A stretch of DNA of 64,000 bases from assembly GCA_963712655.1 (NCBI GenBank), contig CAVQIT010000004.1, forward strand, positions 186,001 through 250,000. The letters run 5' to 3'. Under the pieces are notes generated by a model, which saw only the letters and a program-made list of their open reading frames with translations, searched no databases and was not told where the DNA came from. This stretch comes from Pollutimonas sp963712655. GTDB taxonomy: Bacteria; Pseudomonadota; Gammaproteobacteria; Burkholderiales; Burkholderiaceae_B. Positions 1 through 8,231 of this stretch are shown here, one piece after another. The position numbers and the translations under genes are program-made. Every line of letters starts with the position of its first letter. Within the stretch, counting starts at the first letter, position 1.

Positions 1-1
1 C

Positions 2-1591
2 GCGGGTCTTCAGGGCATGACGCGCTTGCAAGGCACTCTGCCATATACCTTGACCTTGCGCTACCCGGATGCCGCGAATTTCGCGATTAGCCTGGAGTCC
101 AGTCTGTCCGGACTGGCGCTGGATTTGCCGCCACCCTTGGGTAAGCCAGCGGGGCAAACCATGCCGTTGCGTGTCGATTGGCAGCAGAATACCGACGGTA
201 AAAGCATGGGCCTGAGCGTTGCGCTGGGCAAAGAAATGAACGCCACGCTGTTGCACCGCAAGAACCAGAAGGCCGGCGCCTATTTTTACGCGGCGGCGGT
301 TGGGGTGAATCAGCATCCGGATATTCTGGCCGATGGCCTGAATCTGGATATTCATTATCCATCGGTGGATGTCGACAGTTGGAAGCAGATTGTCGCCGAG
401 TTTTCCGCGCCATTGCCTGGCCCCGCCGGCCGGCGCCCGCGACCCTTGCTGCCCGATGTGCGCGAACTGCGTTTGCAGGCCGCGCAGGCCATGGTGGGCG
501 GATTGAAGCTTGATGAATTGACTTTTACGGCACGCAAATCCCAGGCCGAGGATTGGAGGGTGGATGTCAGTTCTTCGCAGACCGCCGGAACCTTGTTCTG
601 GCGCGAGGCACAGGGCCGGATCGCGGGCCGCGTCGATGCCAGTTTCGACCGTCTGTCGCTGGGCCGCGACAAGGCCAATGGCGACGCCGGCAAGGACGAC
701 GCAGCCGATAGCTTTCATCTGGATGACGATCTGGATATCCCTGGGGTCAATTTGCATGTGCAGAATTTTCGTCTGTATGGCCGCGATGTCGGAAAACTGT
801 CCGTGGCGGGAATCAATCTAGCCCGCGGACATTTGTGGCAACTGGAAAAATTGACCTTGGCCGGCCATGGCATGGATCTTGCCGGCTCGGGTATGTGGCG
901 TTTGAACGGCAAGGATCGCGGCCTGTCGCTGGACGCGCAGGCGCAAATCGGCGATTTGGGGGCTTACCTGGACCAGATAGGCATGACGGGCGTCATGAAA
1001 GCGGGCAAAGGCACGATAAAGGGCCAGTTCGAATGGCGCAATATGCCCTGGGAGACCAGCAAATCAGACTTGAACGGCAAGGTAGATCTGGATCTCGAAA
1101 AGGGCCGCTTCAGTAAGGTCAATTCGCGTTCCGCGCGCCTGCTTGAACTGTTGTCTCTGCAATCGATACAAAGGCTGGCCAGGCTGGACTTCGATGCGGC
1201 GGGACTGGCCAAAGAAGGGTTTCCCTACGACAAGTTGCGCGGCGCCTTGGTGCTTGATAACGGTGTGATGCATGCCGATGATTATCGGGTCGTGGGTCCT
1301 ATCGGCACCATTGTGCTTGGCGGCGATGTCGATTTGATTACCGAGAATCTGAATTTACAGGCGGTGGTGGTGCCCAGCCTGGATGTAAGCGGCGCGGCGA
1401 TCGCGGCTGGTATCGCCATCAATCCTATCGTGGGCATAGGGGCGTTTTTGACTCAATGGCTGCTGCAGGGGCCGCTGGCCAAAGCCATGACGGTTGAATA
1501 CCGGATTCATGGGGACTGGGATGATCCGCGGATCGAAGAGGTTGCCGATTTGAAAAAAAGTGCCGGCAGGCCGCTTGCGGTAGAACCGTAG
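2..1591 (+). CDS. yhdP: YhdP-family AsmA-like envelope protein, 3' part only
   Basis: The reading frame is open from the window edge, so the true start lies upstream and only the last ~530 residues are visible. The C-terminal end has the features of the YhdP/TIGR02099 family: a long beta-rich AsmA-like region, then a glycine/alanine-rich hydrophobic stretch (around VSGAAIAAGIAINPIVGIGA) and a closing DWDDPRI-type motif. Family members are large inner-membrane-anchored proteins that span the periplasm and are thought to help move phospholipid to the outer membrane. The stop is only 15 bp before the terminal repeat of element A. Identification is by recognition of the C-terminal signature; the N-terminal membrane anchor cannot be checked here. 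Confidence 0.85.
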   Translation, partial: AGLQGMTRLQGTLPYTLTLRYPDAANFAISLESSLSGLALDLPPPLGKPAGQTMPLRVDWQQNTDGKSMGLSVALGKEMNATLLHRKNQKAGAYFYAAAVGVNQHPDILADGLNLDIHYPSVDVDSWKQIVAEFSAPLPGPAGRRPRPLLPDVRELRLQAAQAMVGGLKLDELTFTARKSQAEDWRVDVSSSQTAGTLFWREAQGRIAGRVDASFDRLSLGRDKANGDAGKDDAADSFHLDDDLDIPGVNLHVQNFRLYGRDVGKLSVAGINLARGHLWQLEKLTLAGHGMDLAGSGMWRLNGKDRGLSLDAQAQIGDLGAYLDQIGMTGVMKAGKGTIKGQFEWRNMPWETSKSDLNGKVDLDLEKGRFSKVNSRSARLLELLSLQSIQRLARLDFDAAGLAKEGFPYDKLRGALVLDNGVMHADDYRVVGPIGTIVLGGDVDLITENLNLQAVVVPSLDVSGAAIAAGIAINPIVGIGAFLTQWLLQGPLAKAMTVEYRIHGDWDDPRIEEVADLKKSAGRPLAVEP

Positions 1592-1605
1592 GCGCGCAAT
1601 CGGCT

Positions 1606-1628
1606 TAGGGCGAATGGCGCTTGCTTAG
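1606..1628 (+). repeat. Left terminal inverted repeat of element A
   Basis: The inner 17 bp, GAATGGCGCTTGCTTAG (1612-1628), are a perfect reverse complement of 2946-2962. The outer six bases begin TAGG, as at the other A terminus and the right terminus of B. Confidence 0.85.
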
Positions 1629-1860
1629 CGCAGTTGTGCCGGCAGGGGCGATGCCAGGATGTTGTGGCTGAGCAGGGGGAGTTTGGGTTTTGTGTTGACG
1701 GGGTTCGTATTGTCCGCGAGGCTTGAGTTGTCTGTTGGTGGTGTTCGTATTGTTTGCCGACGGGTTCACCTTGCCTGCGGTCGCTTGAGTCGTCTGCTGG
1801 CGAAATTCGTAGTGTTTACGGGTTGTGTTCGTATTTGTTGGCGATGTTCGTATTTCTAGT

Positions 1861-2062
1861 GCCGTCCGTCGGGGGTAAGGCCTGTGAGGTCCAGCCCGGT
1901 CGGCCGTTCAGGCGCCTGCGCGCCTGACATCGCGAGCTAATCTCGTCCGGCGGCCGCTGTCTGGTGGGGTTCTTCTTGGTCACTTCGGCGGCTCGCCTCC
2001 CTACGATTCCACTTGCTCGGCCTCCGACGGGCTGGCCCTCACAGGCCTTACCCCCGACGGAC
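1861..2062 (+). repeat. Left inverted arm of element A (core part)
   Basis: It pairs with 2613-2815 in inverted orientation. It contains the 43-bp block 1991-2033 that recurs, with one or two changes, at 2643-2685, 29057-29099 and 29799-29841. It also contains a short hairpin (TCAGGCGC, 4-base loop, GCGCCTGA) found in all four arms. Outside it, 1680-1860 carries repeated TTCGTATT and GCTGGCG words that mirror the far side of the right arm. Confidence 0.75.
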
Positions 2063-2154
2063 TCCGATGTGTCTCAAACACGGGCGCTGGCACGGTCTGG
2101 GTTCTTGTGCTTCGTTGGGTCGTGTTGTTGCTGATCGAAGACGTTACAGGGCCC

Positions 2155-2191
2155 GGCAATTTCCGGCCCCTACGGTGGGCCGAAAATTGCC
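2155..2191 (+). other. Conserved hairpin 1 in the centre of element A
   Basis: GGCAATTTCCGGCCC and GGGCCGAAAATTGCC face each other around a 7-base loop, forming a near-perfect 15-bp stem with one mismatch. The reverse complement of 29641-29677 in element B has the same 37-nt structure and loop. Confidence 0.7.
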
Positions 2192-2489
2192 GTACACGAT
2201 TGGGCATGCGACGGGGGCTGTCGATTCGACAGGATTACGGTCAATTTCGCAGGTCTTGTCGCGCGAGGTGATCACGGGCTTGGGAGGTGTGATCAGAGGC
2301 TGTGAGCACCTTACACGGATTTTGGAAGGCGGAGACCGAGCGTATCAAGGGATATAGCAGCCACGAAATCATCAGGCGGGTCAGCCGCTTTTTTTGACGC
2401 GGATTTCGCGGCCGATGCATGCCCGAGCTCCCACTTGCGTGACATGATCGGCGCACGAAAACACCCTCCACATTACGGCAATTGCGTAT

Positions 2490-2522
2490 GGCCCTCTTGC
2501 CCCGTGCAGGGGCGAAAGGGCC
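2490..2522 (+). other. Conserved hairpin 2 in the centre of element A
   Basis: A 14-bp stem runs from GGCCCT to AGGGCC around a 5-base loop. The matching hairpin in element B (29219-29251) has the same loop. At the fourth pair from the base a C-G in A is a T-A in B, a two-sided change that keeps pairing. One other A pair is mismatched and one is a wobble. Confidence 0.75.
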
Positions 2523-2612
2523 GGGCACCGCAAACTCTTTCGACCCAAAATCTGTAGCCAACAAGAGCAAGAATCCAAGCCGTCCCGGCAACCGTGACCA
2601 CAGGATACTGTA

Positions 2613-2815
2613 GTCTGGCGGGGGGGGATGCCGGTGGAGGCCAGCCCGTTGGAGGCCGAGCAAGTGGAATCGTAGGGAGGCGAGCCGCGCAGGACATCAA
2701 GAAGAACTTCACCAGGCAGCGGCCGCCGGACGAGACAAGCGTGCGGTGTCAGGCGCGCAGGCGCCTGAACGGCCGACCGGGCTGGCCTCCACCGGCATTC
2801 CCCCCGACGGACGGC
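2613..2815 (-). repeat. Right inverted arm of element A (core part)
   Basis: It is the inverted partner of 1861-2062. It shares the 43-bp block (2643-2685), the GGCGCGCAGGCGCC hairpin and the closing CCCCCGACGGACGGC. In detail it is closer to the left arm of B, as expected if B is A turned round. Confidence 0.75.
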
Positions 2816-2945
2816 ACCAGAAATACGACCCCCGCCAGCAAGCAACCCGACCCCCGCCAGCAAACAACTCAAGCGACCGTGACACCTTGGTTCGCGCCGC
2901 CGGGCGATCGTATCGATATCCCATGCTACGGCCGTTCGCAGCGGC

Positions 2946-2968
2946 CTAAGCAAGCGCCATTCAACCTA
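2946..2968 (-). repeat. Right terminal inverted repeat of element A
   Basis: CTAAGCAAGCGCCATTC (2946-2962) is the exact reverse complement of 1612-1628; the next bases AACCTA complete the 23-bp terminus. Confidence 0.85.
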
Positions 2969-3027
2969 GGGCCAGTCAACGCGGGTGGCGATTTAGCGTC
3001 AACAGACCCTACGGCATCGACAGCGGT

Positions 3028-4368
3028 TTAGTAAACGCCTTGTTGCAGCATCGCGTCGGCGACTTTGACAAAGCCGGCGATGTTCGCGCCATTCACATAG
3101 TTGACCGACGTGCCGTCCGAACCGTGCCGGACGCAGTTTTCATGAATGTCGCGCATGATGGTGTGCAGCTTGGTATCGACTTGTTCGCGCGTCCATTGCA
3201 GGCGCTGCGAATTCTGGCTCATTTCGAGTCCCGATACGGCCACGCCGCCCGCATTGCTGGCCTTGCCGGGCGCATACAGAATCTTGGCATCGATGAAGGC
3301 GTCCACCGCCGCAAGGCTGGTGGGCATGTTCGCGCCTTCGGCCACGCAGCGCACGCCATTCTTGATCAGCGTGTGCGCGTCTTCGAGTTCAAGTTCGTTC
3401 TGAGTGGCGCAGGGCAGGGCGACATCCACCGGCACATGCCATGGACGCTTGCCAGCTTCATAAGTCAGATTGAATTGCTTGGCGTAGTCTTCGACCCGGC
3501 CGCGCTGGCGGGTTTTAAGGTCGATGAGGGCGGCAAGCTTTTCAGGCGTAAAGCCGGCCTTGTCGATGACGGCGCCGTGCGAGTCGCTGACGGTAATGAC
3601 CTTGGCGCCCAGCTGCATGCATTTTTCGATGGCGTATTGGGCGACGTTGCCTGAACCGGACACGGATACTGTCAAGCCTTCGATGGACTGGTGGGCATGC
3701 TTGAGCATTTCTTCGGCGAAATATACCGTGCCGTAGCCGGTTGCCTCGGGACGGATAAGGCTGCCGCCGAAGCTCAGGCCCTTGCCGGTGAATACGGAAG
3801 CCGCGGAGTTCGACAGTTTTTTCATCATGCCGGCCATGAAGCCCACTTCACGCGCGCCTACACCGATATCCCCGGCGGGAACATCGGTATCGGGGCCAAG
3901 GTGGCGATAAAGCTCGATGATGAGCGCCTGGCAAAACCGCATGACTTCGCCGTCGGATTTACCTTTGGGATCGAAGTCGGAACCACCCTTGCCGCCGCCC
4001 ATGGGCAGTGTGGTCAGGGCGTTCTTGAAGGTTTGTTCGAAGGCCAGGAATTTCAGGATGGACAGGTTCACCGACGGGTGAAAGCGCATGCCGCCCTTGA
4101 AGGGACCGATGCTGGAACTGTGCTGGATGCGATAGCCGCGGTTGGTCTGCACCTGGCCTTTGTCGTCGACCCACGAAACGCGGAACTGGATGATGCGTTC
4201 CGGTTCGACCAGGCGTTCGAGGATGCCTTGCTGGGCATAGTGGGGATTCTTTTCGAGGAAGGGCCACAGGCTGCTGGTGACTTCTTTGACCGCCTGCATG
4301 AATTCAGGCTGGTGCGGATCGCGGGCGTTTAGCTGGGCAAGAAACTGATCAAGGTTAGTTGGCTTCAT
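3028..4368 (-). CDS. gdhA: NADP-type glutamate dehydrogenase GdhA
   Basis: The 446-residue product has the length of hexameric bacterial glutamate dehydrogenases, which interconvert 2-oxoglutarate plus ammonia and glutamate in the cytosol. The substrate site LPMGGGKGG lies at residues 121-129 with the expected catalytic lysine at 127, followed by VPAGDIGVGAREVGFMAG. A dinucleotide-binding GSGNVA is at 238-243. The start codon is only 3 bp after the rho stop and is preceded by an A/T-rich run with no Shine-Dalgarno sequence, so translation is probably coupled to rho. NADP rather than NAD use is inferred from overall similarity to the E. coli type. Confidence 0.95.
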   Translation of the reverse strand: MKPTNLDQFLAQLNARDPHQPEFMQAVKEVTSSLWPFLEKNPHYAQQGILERLVEPERIIQFRVSWVDDKGQVQTNRGYRIQHSSSIGPFKGGMRFHPSVNLSILKFLAFEQTFKNALTTLPMGGGKGGSDFDPKGKSDGEVMRFCQALIIELYRHLGPDTDVPAGDIGVGAREVGFMAGMMKKLSNSAASVFTGKGLSFGGSLIRPEATGYGTVYFAEEMLKHAHQSIEGLTVSVSGSGNVAQYAIEKCMQLGAKVITVSDSHGAVIDKAGFTPEKLAALIDLKTRQRGRVEDYAKQFNLTYEAGKRPWHVPVDVALPCATQNELELEDAHTLIKNGVRCVAEGANMPTSLAAVDAFIDAKILYAPGKASNAGGVAVSGLEMSQNSQRLQWTREQVDTKLHTIMRDIHENCVRHGSDGTSVNYVNGANIAGFVKVADAMLQQGVY

Positions 4369-4371
4369 TTT

Positions 4372-5628
4372 TTATTTTTTCATCATGTCGAAAAATTCGG
4401 CGTTGGTTTTGGTGGCGCGAATTTTATCCAGAATGAATTCCATCGCTTCGATTTCGTCCATGTCGTGTATAAATTTGCGGAGCACCCAAATTTTCTGCAA
4501 AAGCTCGGGTTTGATGAGCAATTCTTCGCGGCGCGTACCCGATTTGTTCAGATTGATCGCAGGGTATACGCGCTTCTCGGCCAGGCGGCGTTCCAGGTGA
4601 ACCTCGGAATTGCCCGTGCCTTTGAATTCCTCGTAAATGACTTCATCCATGCGGCTGCCGGTTTCCACCAGGGCCGTACCAATAATAGTGAGCGAACCGC
4701 CTTCTTCGACGTTGCGGGCTGCTCCGAAAAACCGCTTCGGGCGCTGCAGGGCATTGGCGTCCACGCCGCCGGTCAGGACTTTGCCCGAGGCCGGAACCAC
4801 GGTGTTGTAGGCGCGCGCCAGCCGGGTGATGGAGTCGAGCAGGATGACGACGTCTTTTTTAAGTTCGACCAGGCGCTTGGCTTTTTCGATGACCATTTCG
4901 GCCACTTGCACGTGGCGCGTGGCGGGTTCGTCGAAGGTCGATGCCACGACTTCGCCGCGCACCGTGCGCTGCATTTCGGTGACTTCTTCAGGGCGCTCGT
5001 CGACCAGCAGCACTATCATCACCGCATCGGGATAGTTGGCACTGATGGCGTGGGCCATATGCTGCATGATGACGGTCTTGCCGGATTTGGGGCTGGCGAC
5101 GATCAGGGCGCGCTGGCCCTTGCCCACCGGGGCGAAGATGTCCATGATGCGGCCGGTGACATTTTCTTCGCTTTTGATGTCGCGTTCGAGGATCATGACC
5201 TCGTCAGGATGCAGCGGCGTGAGGTTTTCAAACATGATGCGATGCTTGATGGCCTCGGGCTGCATGCCGTTGACCTTGTCGACCTTGACCAGGGCGAAAT
5301 AGCGCTCGCCGTCTTTAGGCGTACGCACCTCGCCTTCGATGGAGTCGCCGGTATGAAGGTTGAAACGCCGGATCTGCGATGGCGAAATATAGATGTCGTC
5401 GGTGCTGGCCAGGTAGGAAGTTTCCGGCGAACGCAAAAAACCGAAGCCGTCCGGCAGCACTTCCAGGACGCCGTCGCCGAAAATCTGTTCGCCTTGCTTG
5501 GCGTGTCGCTTCATGATGGCAAACATGAGTTCTTGTTTGCGCAGGCGGCTGGCGTTGTCGATATCCAGTGCGGCGGCCATTTCGAGCAGTTTCGAAACGT
5601 GCTGTGCTTTTAATTCGGTGAGGTGCAT
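4372..5628 (-). CDS. rho: Transcription termination factor Rho
   Basis: The 418-residue product matches the standard short Rho. The N-terminal Rho domain and the cold-shock-like RNA-binding fold (GFGFLRS near residue 61) are followed by the RecA-like ATPase core with P-loop SPKSGKT at 179-185 and Walker B VVILLD at 260-265. Rho is a ring-shaped helicase that ends untranslated transcripts. It lies between trxA and gdhA on the same strand. A 9-bp perfect stem-loop in the 68-bp trxA-rho gap may take part in autoregulation, which is known for rho leaders in other bacteria. Confidence 0.97.
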   Translation of the reverse strand: MHLTELKAQHVSKLLEMAAALDIDNASRLRKQELMFAIMKRHAKQGEQIFGDGVLEVLPDGFGFLRSPETSYLASTDDIYISPSQIRRFNLHTGDSIEGEVRTPKDGERYFALVKVDKVNGMQPEAIKHRIMFENLTPLHPDEVMILERDIKSEENVTGRIMDIFAPVGKGQRALIVASPKSGKTVIMQHMAHAISANYPDAVMIVLLVDERPEEVTEMQRTVRGEVVASTFDEPATRHVQVAEMVIEKAKRLVELKKDVVILLDSITRLARAYNTVVPASGKVLTGGVDANALQRPKRFFGAARNVEEGGSLTIIGTALVETGSRMDEVIYEEFKGTGNSEVHLERRLAEKRVYPAINLNKSGTRREELLIKPELLQKIWVLRKFIHDMDEIEAMEFILDKIRATKTNAEFFDMMKK

Positions 5629-5660
5629 GTGAGGAAAGAGGGGGTATTTGCCAAGTGTTG

Positions 5661-5681
5661 GCGAGCCTAGAATAGGCTCGC
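5661..5681 (-). promoter_or_regulatory. Perfect stem-loop between trxA and rho
   Basis: GCGAGCCTA and TAGGCTCGC flank a 3-base loop. No T-run follows on the minus strand, so it is not a typical intrinsic terminator. It may be an mRNA processing or rho-leader structure. Confidence 0.5.
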
Positions 5682-5696
5682 GCGAAAACGACCGGT

Positions 5697-6023
5697 TTAC
5701 AGGGATTCGTCTAGGAAAGTATTAAGCTGCGACTTGGACAATGCGCCTACCTTGGTAGCCGTGGCCTTGCCGTCTTTGAAAAGCATAAGTGTCGGGATGC
5801 CGCGAATGCCGAACTTTGCGGCGGTTTCGGGGTTTTCGTCGACATTGACTTTGGCTATGATAACACGCCCCTGGTATTGGCCGGCCGCTTCTTCAAGGAA
5901 AGGCGCGATCATTTTGCAGGGGCCGCACCAGGCAGCCCAGTAGTCGACCAGAACGGGTACGTCCGAGTCAAGGACGTCGGCCTCGAAGGAGGCGTCGCTC
6001 ACGTGTTTGATAGATTCGCTCAT
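5697..6023 (-). CDS. trxA: Thioredoxin TrxA
   Basis: The 108-residue thioredoxin has the redox motif WCGPC at residues 32-36 and the cis-proline segment GIRGIPTLMLF. It is a cytosolic dithiol reductase for ribonucleotide reductase and other targets. The open frame extends further upstream, but the start MSESIKHVSD gives the normal family length and alignment, so I use position 6023. The gene is divergent from parE and precedes rho on the same strand, an order common in proteobacteria. Confidence 0.96.
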   Translation of the reverse strand: MSESIKHVSDASFEADVLDSDVPVLVDYWAAWCGPCKMIAPFLEEAAGQYQGRVIIAKVNVDENPETAAKFGIRGIPTLMLFKDGKATATKVGALSKSQLNTFLDESL

Positions 6024-6257
6024 GATATGAAAGACAAAGAAGATGATTAGGAACTTGGATGTGCTACAGGCGCGGGGGGCAACAAGACCATGTATTCTAG
6101 TAAGTGCCGGCAGGGCTTGTGGCCCGTTTTTTACAAGCATACCACTGTCGGCCCGCACGCGCACAATGGGTTTTGACCTGCGCCGCGGGCCGGTTTGAAT
6201 CCGGCGAAGCGCATACTCCGTAAAATACGGCTTTCCTCACAGAAAATTCGAGAATAA

Positions 6258-8219
6258 ATGGCTACACCACGCTACGACGAAGCATCTATCCGAGTCCTCA
6301 AGGGTCTGGAGCCCGTGCGGCAACGGCCGGGCATGTATACCCGCACTGATAATCCCCTGCACATCCTCCAGGAAGTCATTGACAATGCGGCCGACGAAGC
6401 CCTGGCGGGTTTTGTCCAGCAGATCAAGGTAACCATGCATGCCGACGGCAGTGTGTCGGTCGAGGACGACGGCCGGGGCATCCCGGTGGGCTTGCACCCT
6501 GAAGAACACACGCCGGTGGTCGAACTGGTGTTCACGCGCCTGCATGCCGGGGGCAAGTTCGACAAAAAAGAGGGCGGCGCCTATGCCTTTTCGGGCGGCT
6601 TGCATGGCGTGGGCGTTTCGGTCACCAATGCCTTGTCGACCCGGCTGGAAGTGCGGGTCTGGCGCGATGGCAAGACGCACGAATTGGTGTTCGGCGGCGG
6701 CGAAGTGTCCGTGCCCTTGCAAGAGCTGGAATCCGCCGGCCGCAAGAAAACCGGCACGCGGGTCCGTGTCTGGCCCGATCCGAAATATTTCGATTCGGCG
6801 GCCATACCGATGTCCGAACTGGTGCATGCGCTGCGCAGCAAAGCCGTGTTGCTGAACGGCATCAAGGTCGCGCTCGTCATCGAAAAAACCGGTGAAACGC
6901 GCGAATGGCAATACCAGGAGGGCTTGCGCGGCTACCTGGAGGAAGCCTTGGGCGATGCGGAAAAAATCATACCGGTGTTCGAAGGCAAGCAGTACGCCGC
7001 CGAGGACGATGAGTCCTTTGCCCTGGGCGAAGGCGCGCAGTGGGTGGTGGTCTGGACCGTCGATGGCCCGGTGGTGCGCGAATCCTATGTCAACCTGATT
7101 TCCACGACGGCCGGCGGCACCCACGAAGCCGGCCTGCGCGATGGCTTGTTCAATGCGGTCAAGTCGTTTGCCGAATTGCATAGTCTCGTGCCCAAAGGCG
7201 TCAAGCTCCTGCCCGAAGATGTCTTTGCCCGCGCCAGTTTCGTGCTGTCGGCCAAAGTGCTCGACCCTCAATTCCAGGGCCAGATCAAAGAACGCCTCAA
7301 TAGCCGGGATGCGGTGCGTTTGGTCAGCGGCTTTGCAAAAAACGCCCTGGATCTATGGCTGCACGGCCACGTCGAATACGGCAAGAAGCTGGCCGAAAGC
7401 GCCATACGGCAAGCCCAGGCGCGCGCCCGTTCATCGCAGAAAGTCGAAAAGCGCAAAAGCTCGGGCGTGGCGGTATTGCCCGGCAAGCTTACGGATTGCG
7501 AGTCCAGCGACACCTCGCGCACTGAAGTGTTTCTGGTCGAAGGCGACTCCGCCGGAGGCTCGGCCAAAATGGGACGCGACAAAGGTTTCCAGGCGGTCTT
7601 GCCCTTGCGCGGCAAGGTCTTGAATTCCTGGGAAGTGGATCGCGACCGCTTGTTCGCCAATAACGAAATCCACGATATCGCGGTCGCGATCGGGGTCGAT
7701 CCGCACGGGCCGAACGACAGCGCCGATTTGTCGGGGTTGCGCTACGGCCGCGTTTGCATCCTGTCGGACGCCGATGTCGATGGTTCGCATATTCAGGTGC
7801 TGCTGCTGACGCTGTTTTTCAAGCATTTTCCCAAGCTTGTCGAGGCCGGGCATGTGTACGTGGCCCGCCCCCCCTTGTTTCGCGTGGATGTGCCGGCAGC
7901 CGGCAAGCGGCCGGCCCGCAAGGTTTACTGCCTGGACCAGGGCGAACTGGAAGCGGTGCAGGATAAATTGCGCAAGGAAGGCGTGCGCGAAGCGTCCTGG
8001 AGCATCAGCCGCTTCAAGGGCCTGGGCGAAATGAGCGCCGAACAATTATGGGACACCACCATGAATCCCGACACCCGCCGCCTTATGCCGGTTGTCTACG
8101 GCGAACCAGGGATTGCCGCCACCACGCAGATGTTCGACATGCTGATGGGCAAGGGCGAGTCCGCGCAACGGCGCACCTGGCTTGAAGAAAAGGGCAATCT
8201 GGCCGAGGTCGACGTTTAA
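6258..8219 (+). CDS. parE: DNA topoisomerase IV subunit B ParE
   Basis: The 653-residue product has the GHKL ATPase domain first (EVIDNAADEA from residue 39, DGRGIP near 71-76, GGLHGVGVS at 113-121), then the transducer and TOPRIM domains (EGDSAGG from 428, DADVDGSHI from 504). ParE powers the ParC-dependent decatenation of daughter chromosomes. ParE rather than GyrB is favoured by the short length and by the adjacent parC, whose start follows 12 bp after the parE stop. The two are surely co-transcribed. Confidence 0.95.
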   Translation: MATPRYDEASIRVLKGLEPVRQRPGMYTRTDNPLHILQEVIDNAADEALAGFVQQIKVTMHADGSVSVEDDGRGIPVGLHPEEHTPVVELVFTRLHAGGKFDKKEGGAYAFSGGLHGVGVSVTNALSTRLEVRVWRDGKTHELVFGGGEVSVPLQELESAGRKKTGTRVRVWPDPKYFDSAAIPMSELVHALRSKAVLLNGIKVALVIEKTGETREWQYQEGLRGYLEEALGDAEKIIPVFEGKQYAAEDDESFALGEGAQWVVVWTVDGPVVRESYVNLISTTAGGTHEAGLRDGLFNAVKSFAELHSLVPKGVKLLPEDVFARASFVLSAKVLDPQFQGQIKERLNSRDAVRLVSGFAKNALDLWLHGHVEYGKKLAESAIRQAQARARSSQKVEKRKSSGVAVLPGKLTDCESSDTSRTEVFLVEGDSAGGSAKMGRDKGFQAVLPLRGKVLNSWEVDRDRLFANNEIHDIAVAIGVDPHGPNDSADLSGLRYGRVCILSDADVDGSHIQVLLLTLFFKHFPKLVEAGHVYVARPPLFRVDVPAAGKRPARKVYCLDQGELEAVQDKLRKEGVREASWSISRFKGLGEMSAEQLWDTTMNPDTRRLMPVVYGEPGIAATTQMFDMLMGKGESAQRRTWLEEKGNLAEVDV

Positions 8220-8231
8220 ATTCACACAGAG

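Larger units (their letters stand above)
1606..2968 (+). mobile_element. Element A: non-coding palindromic element with terminal inverted repeats
   Basis: This fills the gap between yhdP and gdhA, two convergent genes. It is bounded by 23-bp inverted termini and built of two long inverted arms (about 1606-2062 and 2613-2968) around a unique centre (about 2063-2612). The same organisation recurs in reverse orientation at 28715-30124 (element B): the centres match only after reverse complementing. Open frames within it are not conserved between the copies, so I treat it as non-coding. No transposase is visible, so if mobile it would have to be moved in trans, like a MITE. Its family is unknown to me. 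An alternative is a large structured RNA gene or a bidirectional transcription-end element. Confidence 0.7.

Noticed and set aside
2241..2663. 140-residue minus-strand open frame inside element A, similar to a plus-strand frame at 29079-29513 in element B
   Set aside because: The resemblance is at the DNA level; the two frames drift out of phase along their length (the same DNA reads as different peptides), no start context is convincing and the composition is unlike neighbouring genes.
2381..2953. 190-residue open frame across the right arm of element A
   Set aside because: It crosses the inverted arm and its hairpins and has no counterpart of equal phase in element B.
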